DNA of 64,000 nt from NCBI GenBank assembly GCA_965225935.1, contig CBDDCC010000023.1, positions 682,001 through 746,000 of the forward strand, given 5' to 3'. Below the pieces are notes generated by a model. That model was not told where the DNA came from. It saw nothing but the letters and a program-made list of their open reading frames with translations, and did not search any database. Position numbers and translations under genes: made by a program. This document shows, piece by piece, positions 51,686 through 61,432 of the stretch (positions within the stretch are counted from its first letter, which is position 1; every line of letters begins with the position of its first letter). The DNA is from CALJXB01 sp965225935 (GTDB taxonomy: Bacteria > Pseudomonadota > Alphaproteobacteria > Kiloniellales > JAKSDN01).

Positions 51686-52108
51686 TTATTGTTCTATCAA
51701 CCTTCCCTTCATCGCGGCGCGCAGGTCGTCGGGGAGGGGGGTCTTTTGGCGGGCTTCCAGGTCGAAGTAGACCGTGACCTTTTCCGAGGTGGCGGCGAGC
51801 TTGCCGGTCTCGCAGTTCAGCATGCGGTTGAAGCTGACGACTGAGGTGGTGCCGACCTTGGTGATGCCGCTCTCGATCACGAGGGGGCTGCCGGCCGGCT
51901 GCTCGGCGAGATAGGTAACGGTGTCGCGCAGGTCGGCGAAGCCGGTCTTGCGCTCGGCGAGATAGGCCTGGGTGAAGCCCTGGGCCGAGAGGAGCTGCCA
52001 GAAGGCGGCGTCGAACATGCCGACGTAGTGCATGGTGGTCATGTGGCCCTGGTGGTCGCAGTGCCAGGGGTAGACCACGCCCCGGAAGGTCTCGATGTAA
52101 CCGCTCAT
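51686..52108 (-). CDS. Acyl-CoA thioesterase, 4-hydroxybenzoyl-CoA thioesterase family
   Basis: The 140-residue hot-dog-fold protein has the family N-terminal motif VYPWHCDHQGHMTTMHYVGM, including the catalytic-region Asp/His and a Tyr. It probably hydrolyses acyl-CoA thioesters in the cytoplasm. It ends 12 bp from the convergent low-GC gene and lies 51 bp downstream of the SDR gene on the same strand, so the two may be co-transcribed. Confidence 0.88.
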   Translation of the reverse strand: MSGYIETFRGVVYPWHCDHQGHMTTMHYVGMFDAAFWQLLSAQGFTQAYLAERKTGFADLRDTVTYLAEQPAGSPLVIESGITKVGTTSVVSFNRMLNCETGKLAATSEKVTVYFDLEARQKTPLPDDLRAAMKGRLIEQ

Positions 52109-52159
52109 GCCGCGCTCTTCGCTTCCTTGTTTTTGGGGCCTGCCCGCTAGCCCGCCTCC

Positions 52160-52927
52160 TTAGCCTGCCGTCGTGCCGCCGTCGATGGGGATCGCCGCGC
52201 CGGTGATGAGGGCCGCCGCGTCGGAGGCGAGGTAGGCCACCAGCTTGGCGAGCTCCGCCGGATCGCCCAGGCGGCCCATGGGGATCGCCGCCGCCTCTTC
52301 CTTCAGGCCGGTCTCCCGGTCGATCCCCCGGCGCTCGAACTCGCCTTCGATCATGGGGGTCATGAAGCTGGTCGGGCAGACCGCGTTCACGCGGATGTTC
52401 TCCTGGGCGTGGTCGAGGGCCATGGCCTTGGTCATGAGCACGACGCCGCCCTTGCTGGCGCAGTAGGCGGCGCCCAGGCGCCCGCCGATGAGGCCCCAGT
52501 CGGACGCGATGTTGATGATGGAGCCGCCGCCCGCGCCGCGGATGAGGGGGAGCGCCGCCCGGCTCAGTTTGAAGACCGCCGTCAGGTTGACGGCGATGGT
52601 CTCGTCCCACTCCCGGTCGCTGGTCTCTTCGGCGAGGGCCGGAAAGAAGACCCCGGCGTTGTTGACCAGCACGTCGAGCCGGCCGAAGCGCCGGTTGGCG
52701 GCTGCCGCCAGCTCGTTACAGGCATCGGGCTCGGTCAGGTCGCCGACCCAGGCCTCGACGTCCGCGCCATTGCTGCTCAGCTCCTCGGCGAGGGCTTGGG
52801 TGCGCTCCGGGTTGCGACCCGCGGCCAGCACCCGCTCGCCGCCCGCCGCGAACTCCCGGGCGATGGCGGCGCCGAAGCCCGAGGAGGCGCCGGTGACCAG
52901 AACCGCTTTCGCCGTGTGCGCGCTCAT
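52160..52927 (-). CDS. SDR family NAD(P)-dependent oxidoreductase
   Basis: The 255-residue classical short-chain dehydrogenase has the cofactor motif VTGASSGFGAAIAREF (about residue 11), NNAG, and the catalytic Ser (INIASDWG) and Tyr-Lys (AAYCASKGG). ITGAAIPIDGGTTAG closes it. Its substrate is unknown; FabG-like or sugar/keto-acid reductions are typical. The start overlaps the end of the HIT gene by 4 bp. Confidence 0.9.
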   Translation of the reverse strand: MSAHTAKAVLVTGASSGFGAAIAREFAAGGERVLAAGRNPERTQALAEELSSNGADVEAWVGDLTEPDACNELAAAANRRFGRLDVLVNNAGVFFPALAEETSDREWDETIAVNLTAVFKLSRAALPLIRGAGGGSIINIASDWGLIGGRLGAAYCASKGGVVLMTKAMALDHAQENIRVNAVCPTSFMTPMIEGEFERRGIDRETGLKEEAAAIPMGRLGDPAELAKLVAYLASDAAALITGAAIPIDGGTTAG

Positions 52928-53316
52928 TTGCCCGGCGGCTTGATCATGCGCCCGCAGTCCTGGCCGCCGAAGATGTGGATGTGGAGGTGGGGCACCTCCT
53001 GGTGGCCGTCGCGGCCGTGGTTGACCAGCAGGCGGTAGCCGGTCTCGGCCAGGCCCAGGTCGCGGGCGATCTTGCCCGCCGCGCGCACCAGGGCGGCGAT
53101 CTCCTCGTCGCCGGCACCGGCGGAGAAGTCATCCCAGGAGACGTAGGCGCCCTTCGGGATCACCAGGACGTGGACCTTGGTCTGGGGGTTGATGTCGCGG
53201 AAGGCGAGCACCCGCTCGTCCTCGTAGACCTTGTCGCAGGGCAGCTCGCCGCGAAGGATGCGCGCGAAGATGTTGCCCTCGTCGTAGTTCGCGTCGTGGG
53301 CCGTGCTTCCAGCCAT
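52924..53316 (-). CDS. HIT domain protein (HinT-like)
   Basis: The 130-residue histidine-triad hydrolase begins FARILRGELPCDKVYEDERV, has VHVLVIPKGAYVSW and ends with the triad HLHIHIFGGQDCG. HinT-type enzymes hydrolyse nucleoside phosphoramidates. The ATG at 53316 lies after GGGAGGT; upstream sequence in this frame is antisense to nothing real and is excluded. It follows hisE by 49 bp, a common order in alphaproteobacteria. Confidence 0.93.
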   Translation of the reverse strand: MAGSTAHDANYDEGNIFARILRGELPCDKVYEDERVLAFRDINPQTKVHVLVIPKGAYVSWDDFSAGAGDEEIAALVRAAGKIARDLGLAETGYRLLVNHGRDGHQEVPHLHIHIFGGQDCGRMIKPPGK

Positions 53317-53365
53317 GGCTACCGTACCTCCCGTCCCGGCCGCGTTGCGGATATCAGTGTGCCTG

Positions 53366-53725
53366 TCATTCCTTGGAGCGCGCGGCCTTTTCGGCGATGC
53401 CGGAGGTGCCGCTGCGGCGCTCCAGCTCGGCCCAGACCTCGGCCGGGCACACCCCGCGCGCCGACCAGAGCACCAGCAGATGATAGAGCAGGTCGGCGCT
53501 TTCCGACACCAGGCGGGCGCGGCCCTCCGCGCTCTCCGCACCGTCGTCGCTGGCGCCTTCGATCACCGTCTCGACCGCCTCCTCGCCCAGCTTCTTGGCG
53601 ATCTGCCGCGGGCCGCGAGCGAACAGAGCGGCGGTATGGGACTCGCCCGGATCGGTGCCCCGGCGGCTTTCGATCACCTCGAAAAGGCGCTCCAGCGCGC
53701 GTCCGTCCAAATCCTCGCCAGACAT
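53366..53725 (-). CDS. hisE: Phosphoribosyl-ATP pyrophosphohydrolase
   Basis: This 119-residue MazG-fold enzyme catalyses the second step of histidine synthesis. The metal-binding helix is KKLGEEAVETVIEGA, followed by SADLLYHLLVLWSARGV. It is downstream of hisF with an 89-bp gap, closing the his cluster. Confidence 0.95.
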   Translation of the reverse strand: MSGEDLDGRALERLFEVIESRRGTDPGESHTAALFARGPRQIAKKLGEEAVETVIEGASDDGAESAEGRARLVSESADLLYHLLVLWSARGVCPAEVWAELERRSGTSGIAEKAARSKE

Positions 53726-53814
53726 GGAACCCCCCGGTAACCCTACGCCCCGCCGGGAATGAGGTATCAGGAATGGGGCGGGCTGTCACGCCGGGTTGAC
53801 CGGCTCCAGACCCG

Positions 53815-54579
53815 TCAGTCCACGAGGCGCACTGGCACGCCGGCGGCCGCCATGTGGGCCTTGGCCTCGCCGATGGAGTAGGTGCCGTAGTGGAAGATCG
53901 AGGCGGCCAGCACCGCCGCCGCGTGGCCGTCGCGCACGCCCTCCACCAGGTGGTCGAGGGTGCCGACGCCGCCCGAGGCGATCACCGGGACCGGGACCGC
54001 GTCGGCGACCCGCCGGGTCAGGTCGATGTCGTAGCCGATCTTGGTGCCGTCCCGGTCCATGGAGGTCAGCAGGATCTCGCCGGCACCCAGCTCCGCCATG
54101 CACCGCGCCCAGTCGACGGCATCGAGGCCCGTGGGCTCGCGCCCGCCGTGGGTGAAGACCTCGAAGCGGTCCCCGCTTTGGCGCTTGGCGTCGATCGCCA
54201 CAACGATGCACTGGCTGCCGAACTTCTCGGCCGCCGCGCGCACGAACTCGGGCTCGCGCACCGCCGCGGTCATGATCGAGACCTTGTCGGCACCGGCCAG
54301 CAGCAGCTTGCGGATGTCCTCGACCCGGCGCACGCCGCCACCCACCGTAAGCGGCATGAAGCAGGCCTCGGCGGTGCGGCCCACCACGTCCAGGATGATG
54401 TCCCGGCGCTCGTGGCTGGCCGTGATGTCGAGGAAGCAGAGCTCATCGGCGCCGGCCAGGTCGTAGACCCGGGCCTGCTCGACGGGATCGCCGGCATCTC
54501 GCAGGTCGACGAAGTTGACGCCCTTGACGACGCGGCCGTCCTTCACGTCGAGGCAGGGAATGACCCGGGCCTTCAGCAC
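53815..54579 (-). CDS. hisF: Imidazole glycerol phosphate synthase subunit HisF
   Basis: This 254-residue (beta/alpha)8 cyclase uses ammonia from HisH. Catalytic Asp residues are in IPCLDVKDGRVVKG (about residue 11) and LTSMDRDGTKIGYD (about 131); phosphate loops are TVGGGVR and ASGGVG. It starts with a GTG that overlaps the hisA stop by 7 bp, implying translational coupling. Confidence 0.96.
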   Translation of the reverse strand: MLKARVIPCLDVKDGRVVKGVNFVDLRDAGDPVEQARVYDLAGADELCFLDITASHERRDIILDVVGRTAEACFMPLTVGGGVRRVEDIRKLLLAGADKVSIMTAAVREPEFVRAAAEKFGSQCIVVAIDAKRQSGDRFEVFTHGGREPTGLDAVDWARCMAELGAGEILLTSMDRDGTKIGYDIDLTRRVADAVPVPVIASGGVGTLDHLVEGVRDGHAAAVLAASIFHYGTYSIGEAKAHMAAAGVPVRLVD

Positions 54580-55316
54580 GCTGCCGCACTCCCGACGCTC
54601 ACGAGCCGGAGGGCGCTCGCCGGGTCGATGCGCCCGTCGTAGAGCGCCCGCCCGCAGATCGCGCCTTCGAGGGGCGGGTTGTCGAGGGTCATGAGGGCGG
54701 CCAGGTCGTCGAGGGAGGAGATGCCGCCCGAGGCGATCACCGGGATCTCGACCGCGCGCGCCAGCTCGGCGGTCGCCTCCAGGTTGACGCCTTGAAGCGC
54801 CCCGTCGCGTTCGATATCCGTATAGACCAGGGCGGCTACGCCCGCGTCCTCGAATCGCCGGGCGAGCGCGACCGCTTCCAGTTCGCTCTCCTCCGCCCAA
54901 CCCTCGACCGCGACCCGGCCGCCGCGGGCGTCGATGGAGACCACGATCTGGCCGGGATAGCGCCGGCAAGCCTCGCGCACCAGCCCGGGATCCTTCACCG
55001 CCGCCGTCCCCAGGATGACCCGGCGCACGCCGGCGCCCAGCCAGCGCTCGATGGCGCCCATGTCGCGGATGCCGCCGCCGAGCTGGACCGGCAGGTCGAC
55101 CGCCGCCAGGATCGCCTCGACCGCGGCCCCGTTCACCGCCCGGCCCTCGAAGGCGCCGTTCAGGTCGACCAAGTGCAGCCACTCGAAGCCCGCTGCGGCA
55201 AAGTCGCGCGCCTGGGCCGCCGGGTCCGGGTTGTAGAGGGTGGCGTGGCCCATCTCGCCGCGCAGTAGTCGCACGGCGGCGCCGTCCTTCAGGTCGATGG
55301 CGGGAAAGATGATCAT
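54573..55316 (-). CDS. hisA: ProFAR isomerase HisA
   Basis: The 247-residue isomerase of histidine biosynthesis starts MIIFPAIDLKDGAAVRLLRG with the catalytic Asp at residue 8. The second Asp is in VYTDIERDGALQG, and VQLGGGIRD and IASGGISSLDD are phosphate-binding loops. It is tightly coupled to hisF. A GNAT gene lies between it and hisH. Confidence 0.96.
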   Translation of the reverse strand: MIIFPAIDLKDGAAVRLLRGEMGHATLYNPDPAAQARDFAAAGFEWLHLVDLNGAFEGRAVNGAAVEAILAAVDLPVQLGGGIRDMGAIERWLGAGVRRVILGTAAVKDPGLVREACRRYPGQIVVSIDARGGRVAVEGWAEESELEAVALARRFEDAGVAALVYTDIERDGALQGVNLEATAELARAVEIPVIASGGISSLDDLAALMTLDNPPLEGAICGRALYDGRIDPASALRLVSVGSAAAC

Positions 55317-55369
55317 GGCCCTTGCCGGTCCCCCAAGCCGTGTCCGGCGCGTCCCACAGGACCGCCGGC

Positions 55370-55948
55370 TCAGGCGGTCGCCGTTCCCTCCACGCCCAGC
55401 AGGTCCTTCACGTAGTAGTGGCCTGCGTACCAGCGCCCGTCGATCCAGGCGTAGCGCGGATTGCTCCCCCAGCGCCGGTAGCCGAGCTGCTCGTAGACCG
55501 CGATGGCGCGCGCCTGGGTCTCGCGGACGTCCAGGTTGAGCGCCCGCACGCCCGCCGTCCGGGCCGCCTCCTCGACGGCCAGCACCAGGGCCCGGGCGAG
55601 GCCGTGACCGCGCGCCCAGGGCGCCACGAAGAAGGTGGTGAGCTGGCCGGTGAAGGCCTGGGCCTCGTTGTTCTTGGGCGTGCGCTGAAGCTGCGCCGAG
55701 CCGGCCACCGTGCCATCGACGCGGCCGAGCACCAGCACCCGCTCGGGCACCAGCATCACGCCCTTCCAATAGGCCTCCATGACGTGGCGCGGCGGCGGCG
55801 CGAGCCAGCCGAACCCGCCGCCGTCCAGGATCGCCGCTTCGGCCGCGTCGCAGAGCTCGTGCAGCACCGAGCCGCTCAATTCGCTCACGGTCTCGACGGA
55901 TGTCTCGGTCCGTCCGCTGCCGGGGGTTCCAGCGGCACTTGGCGACAT
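55370..55948 (-). CDS. GNAT family N-acetyltransferase
   Basis: The 192-residue acetyltransferase has an acetyl-CoA loop in FVAPWARGHGLARALVLA (about residue 110) and the C-terminal strand/helix RAIAVYEQLGYRRWG. The ATG at 55948 lies 8 nt after GGAAAGGG and is preferred over 55966. The gene is embedded in the his cluster between hisH and hisA, where alphaproteobacteria often carry a small membrane protein instead. Its acceptor is unknown. Confidence 0.85.
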   Translation of the reverse strand: MSPSAAGTPGSGRTETSVETVSELSGSVLHELCDAAEAAILDGGGFGWLAPPPRHVMEAYWKGVMLVPERVLVLGRVDGTVAGSAQLQRTPKNNEAQAFTGQLTTFFVAPWARGHGLARALVLAVEEAARTAGVRALNLDVRETQARAIAVYEQLGYRRWGSNPRYAWIDGRWYAGHYYVKDLLGVEGTATA

Positions 55949-55971
55949 GGGAAATGCCCTTTCCATCGACT

Positions 55972-56619
55972 TCAGGGTGACCAGCTGAGGAAATTGGCCA
56001 GCAGCCGCAGGCCGGCACGCTGGCTCTTCTCCGGGTGAAACTGGGTGCCGACCAGGTTGTCCCGGGCAACCGCCGCCACGACGGGCCCGCCGTAGTCCAC
56101 CTCGGCCAGCACGCTCGCCGGATCGGCGGGGCGGAAGGCGTAGCCGTGGACGAAGTAGACGTGGGTGCCGGCCGTGAGGCCGTCGAGCACCGGATGGCCG
56201 GGGGCCGCTATGCGCAGCTCGTTCCAGCCCATGTGGGGGATCTTCAGAGCCTTGTCGGCCGGCTCGAGGGCCGTCACCTCGCCGGCCACCCAGCCGAGGC
56301 CCGGGTGCCGGCCGTGCTCCAGACCGGCCTCGGCCATGAGCTGCATGCCGACGCAGATGCCGAGGAACGGCCGCCCGGCGCCGATCACGCTCTCCTCCAG
56401 CGCCTCGATCATGCCGTCGAGGGCCTCGAGGCCGTGCCGGCAGTCGCCGAAGGCACCGACACCCGGCAGCACGATGCGGTCAGCGCCGCGCACCGCCGCC
56501 GGATCGGGCGTCACCTCAACGATCGTGTCGCCGAGATCCGCCTCCGCGGCGGCGCGCTCCAACGCCTTGGCCGCCGAGCGCAGATTGCCCGAACCGTAGT
56601 CCACGATAGCCACCTTCAT
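55972..56619 (-). CDS. hisH: Imidazole glycerol phosphate synthase subunit HisH
   Basis: This 215-residue class I glutamine amidotransferase has the nucleophile Cys in FLGICVGMQLM (about residue 89), the oxyanion segment LPGVGAFGDC, and His-Glu in GTQFHPEKSQ (about 195). It supplies ammonia to HisF. It lies 18 bp downstream of hisB. Confidence 0.96.
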   Translation of the reverse strand: MKVAIVDYGSGNLRSAAKALERAAAEADLGDTIVEVTPDPAAVRGADRIVLPGVGAFGDCRHGLEALDGMIEALEESVIGAGRPFLGICVGMQLMAEAGLEHGRHPGLGWVAGEVTALEPADKALKIPHMGWNELRIAAPGHPVLDGLTAGTHVYFVHGYAFRPADPASVLAEVDYGGPVVAAVARDNLVGTQFHPEKSQRAGLRLLANFLSWSP

Positions 56620-56637
56620 CGGAGCCTTGCCGCGCGC

Positions 56638-57225
56638 TCAGAGCTTGCCCTTGGTGGAGGGCACCTCGCCGGCCTTGCGGGGGTCGATCTCCAGCGCCTG
56701 GCGCAGGGCGCGGGCGAGGCCCTTGAAGCAGGACTCGACGATGTGATGGCTGTTGCTGCCGTAAAGGTTCTCCACGTGCAGGGTCAACCCGGCGTTCTGG
56801 GCGAAGGCGTGGAACCATTCCTTGAACAGCTCGGTGTCCATCTCGCCCAGCTTGTCGCGGGTGAAGTCCACCTTCCACACCAGGTAGGGCCGATTGGAAA
56901 GATCGAGCGCGACCCGCGTCAAGGTCTCGTCCATGGGGATCAGCACGTCGGCGAAGCGCTGCACGCCCTTGCGGTCGCCGAGGGCCTCGGCCACCGCCTG
57001 GCCCAGCACGATCCCGCTGTCCTCGGTGGTGTGGTGGAAATCGATGTGCAGGTCGCCCTCGGCCTTCAGGGCGATGTCGATCAGGCTGTGTCGCGAGAGC
57101 TGCTCCAGCATGTGGTCGAGGAAGCCGATGCCGCTCGAGATGTCGTAGCGGCCGCTGCCGTCGAGGTCGACGGTGGCGGAGACGCGCGTCTCCGAGGTGT
57201 CGCGCGCGACACTCGCCTGGCGCAT
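56638..57225 (-). CDS. hisB: Imidazoleglycerol-phosphate dehydratase
   Basis: The 195-residue monofunctional HisB has the paired metal motifs DFHHTTEDSGI and SNSHHIVESCFKGLARALRQ. It ends with the usual PSTKGKL. It is the first gene of the minus-strand his cluster (hisB-hisH-GNAT-hisA-hisF-hisE-HIT). The upstream 115 bp separate it from a membrane-protein gene on the same strand. Confidence 0.97.
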   Translation of the reverse strand: MRQASVARDTSETRVSATVDLDGSGRYDISSGIGFLDHMLEQLSRHSLIDIALKAEGDLHIDFHHTTEDSGIVLGQAVAEALGDRKGVQRFADVLIPMDETLTRVALDLSNRPYLVWKVDFTRDKLGEMDTELFKEWFHAFAQNAGLTLHVENLYGSNSHHIVESCFKGLARALRQALEIDPRKAGEVPSTKGKL

Positions 57226-57340
57226 GGTCGGGGTCCTCCTCCCGGGGCTGTCTCCCGGCAGGGCGCCTTGTAGCAGGAAGGCGGCCCCAGGGCCAGCAGG
57301 ACACGCCCATCGCCGCGCCGGAGACGCTGGCGCTGGCGCC

Positions 57341-58546
57341 TCAGCAGGGTGGGACCACGCCGGAGGAGAAATGGCCGGTCAGGACGACGTCGAACCAGCG
57401 GTCCCAGTCTGCCTGGCCGGTGAGGGGCGCGAGCTCGACGGTCTCGTCTTGGAAGACCGCGCCGGGCGCGAGCGCGGCCTGGGCGACGGTTTCGCCGTCC
57501 CGCGTCAGGGCGAGCCTGGCGTCCGGTTCGTCCAGGGCGACTGCGGCGTTCCAGACTCGTCCGTCGCGCCGCCATTCGAAGACCCAGCCGTCGCCCTGGC
57601 GGACGCCTTCGCCCAGGACCACCGGCAGCACGAAACCGGCCCGCCGGCCCGCGACCAGCGTGGAGAAGATGCCGACGGCGTAGAGCCGCTCGCCCTCCCG
57701 CCAGAGCCAGAGCTGGCGGACGTCGGCATGCTGGCCGCGGCAGTCCGCCTGGGAGAAAGGCCCGAGGAAGGTCAGCGCGGCTGGCGGCGGGGCGGGATCG
57801 ACGGGCGGCGGCAACTTGGCGAGAGTGGTCGGCTGCCCTCGCCCCCTGATCGTCAACTGCCCCTCGTCCGACCGGGCGATCTCCACCGTCACCGGCAGGC
57901 CGGCCGGGGGTTCTAGGGCGACCTCCCAGCGTCCGTCCGCCGGGTCGCCCACCGCCCGCAGCCCCGGAGCGACCGAGCGGTAGTCGCACTCCGTCTCGCC
58001 GCAGGGATAGAAGGCCCAGGCCTCACCCTCCGGGTTCACGACCAGGCGCGAGAAATAGCCGCCTTCCTGGGACTCCCAGTGGCCGACCGGGAGCCCGCCG
58101 GGACCGGCGGCGCCCATTCCGAAGTAGCGCTCGTAGGCGTCCGGGCTGCAGAACTTCGCCTCGAACAGCAAGTCGTCGCGGGCCCGAAAGGTCTCGCTCA
58201 GGCGCGCCGTTTCCCAGCCGGCCTCGATCCAGGCGTATGACATGCCGCCGCCGGCCACGACCACGATGGCGCCCAGCACGGCCGCGGTCTTGCGCCAGCG
58301 ACCCCGGAACATCACCAGGGCCGCGAGGGCGTAGACGAGCGAGAGCCCTACGGCGATCAGCGGGATGTCGAGGCGGATCGCGCTCGGCGTCCCCTGGAGC
58401 ATGCGGATCTCGTGCGCCATCGCCAGCAGCCCGGCGGCGGCCGCGACCATCAGAATGACCCGGGGCCAGCCTTTGAGCCGCAGGGCCGGCCAAAGCAGCA
58501 GCGGCCAGAGCACCAGCAGCACGTAGTAGAAGACGAGAAAGGTCAT
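57341..58546 (-). CDS. Membrane protein of unknown function
   Basis: The 401-residue protein begins with four hydrophobic helices in residues 1-115 (FYYVLLVLWPLLLWPALRL, VILMVAAAAGLLAM, IPLIAVGLSLVYALAALVMF, AAVLGAIVVVAGGGMSYAWI). A soluble, probably periplasmic part of about 280 residues follows. The soluble part has scattered Cys residues (CGETECDY, QADCRGQ) and beta-rich sequence ending in a terminal Cys. No domain is recognised. It starts 9 bp after recQ on the same strand, so it is likely expressed with it. Confidence 0.65.
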   Translation of the reverse strand: MTFLVFYYVLLVLWPLLLWPALRLKGWPRVILMVAAAAGLLAMAHEIRMLQGTPSAIRLDIPLIAVGLSLVYALAALVMFRGRWRKTAAVLGAIVVVAGGGMSYAWIEAGWETARLSETFRARDDLLFEAKFCSPDAYERYFGMGAAGPGGLPVGHWESQEGGYFSRLVVNPEGEAWAFYPCGETECDYRSVAPGLRAVGDPADGRWEVALEPPAGLPVTVEIARSDEGQLTIRGRGQPTTLAKLPPPVDPAPPPAALTFLGPFSQADCRGQHADVRQLWLWREGERLYAVGIFSTLVAGRRAGFVLPVVLGEGVRQGDGWVFEWRRDGRVWNAAVALDEPDARLALTRDGETVAQAALAPGAVFQDETVELAPLTGQADWDRWFDVVLTGHFSSGVVPPC

Positions 58547-58555
58547 CGGCCCGGC

Positions 58556-60427
<1,872 letters not shown>

Positions 60428-60435
60428 GAAAAGTA

Positions 60436-60708
60436 CTAGAGCGGGATGAGATGAGATTGAACCACGCTGACGGAGCGATTTTGGCCGGACGTTAGGAGCG
60501 ACGACGAAGGACATGCCGAAGCATATTCGAGGAGGAGCGACGCGGCGTCCGGCCAAAAGCGCCCGTCCCGTACGGGTTGGCCTGGGTTGGCCCGCCGTGT
60601 CGTTGCGGGCCTCGCCCGATGCCCCGCATCGCGCTTCGGCCCGCGCCTAACGGACGGAGCCAACCCAGGCCAACAGCGTTGATTCAATCTCATCTCATCC
60701 CGCTCTAG
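60436..60708. mobile_element. MITE-like palindromic element upstream of recQ
   Basis: The ends are inverted repeats: CTAGAGCGGGATGAGATGAG and following bases (60436-60461) are perfectly repeated in reverse at 60683-60708 (26 bp), with similarity continuing about 8 bp further in. Inside are two more perfect or near-perfect inverted pairs: 60475-60491 with 60546-60562 (one mismatch in 17), and 60576-60591 with 60659-60674 (16 bp). There is no coding capacity. The organisation is that of a non-autonomous repeat element. No clear target-site duplication was found. Confidence 0.8.
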
Positions 60709-60874
60709 GCATGTCGTCGGCGGAGGCCGCGCCATTACTACCAGTCCCGAAAGGCACCTTCACGGAAACTCTGCGCCCCTCGCACACCGGTTGCCATCAC
60801 CCCTCGGAGGGCGTTTCATGGGGCAACTCCGCCTTGCCTTGACCCGGGGCGCCGGGCCGCCCATTTGAGGTTCC

Positions 60875-61432
60875 ATGCGCGACGCGAGCGAGACGCAGTA
60901 TCACGGCACGACGATCCTTTCCGTGCGCAAGGGCGGCAAGGTGGTGGTGGCCGGCGACGGGCAGGTGAGCCTCGGCCAGACGGTCATCAAGTCGAACGCC
61001 AAGAAGGTGCGCCGCCTCGGCAAGGGCGGGGTGATCGCCGGCTTCGCGGGCGCGACCGCCGATGCCTTCACCCTCTTCGAGCGCCTGGAGGGCAAGCTGG
61101 AGACCTATCCGGGCCAGCTCACCCGGGCCTGCGTCGAGCTCGCCAAGGACTGGCGCACCGACCGCTACCTGAGGCGTCTGGAGGCCATGATGGCGGTCGC
61201 CGACGGCGGTGTCTCGCTGGTGCTAACCGGCACCGGCGACGTGCTGGAGCCCGAGGACGGCCTGATCGGCATCGGCTCGGGCGGCTCCTACGCGCTCGCG
61301 GCCGCGCGCGCCCTGGTCGACGTCGACGGGCTCGACGCGGAGGCCGTCGCCCGCAAGTCCATGTCCATCGCAGCCGGGATCTGCATCTACACCAATGAGA
61401 ACGTCGTCCTTGAAAGCCTTGACGCCGAGTGA
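60875..61432 (+). CDS. hslV: ATP-dependent protease peptidase subunit HslV
   Basis: The 185-residue T1 family threonine peptidase has a short propeptide (MRDASETQYHG) before the catalytic Thr of TTILSVRKGGKVVVAGDGQ. Further signatures are AGFAGATADAFTLFERLEGK and IGSGGSYALAAARAL. It starts 5 nt after GAGG. Its stop overlaps the hslU start by 38 bp, so the two are co-translated. Confidence 0.97.
   Translation: MRDASETQYHGTTILSVRKGGKVVVAGDGQVSLGQTVIKSNAKKVRRLGKGGVIAGFAGATADAFTLFERLEGKLETYPGQLTRACVELAKDWRTDRYLRRLEAMMAVADGGVSLVLTGTGDVLEPEDGLIGIGSGGSYALAAARALVDVDGLDAEAVARKSMSIAAGICIYTNENVVLESLDAE

Noticed and set aside
60834..60868. Possible sigma32 promoter before hslV (CTTGAC ... GCCCATTT)
   Set aside because: The spacing (15 bp) is off and the start point would fall at the hslV ATG itself; not strong enough to annotate.
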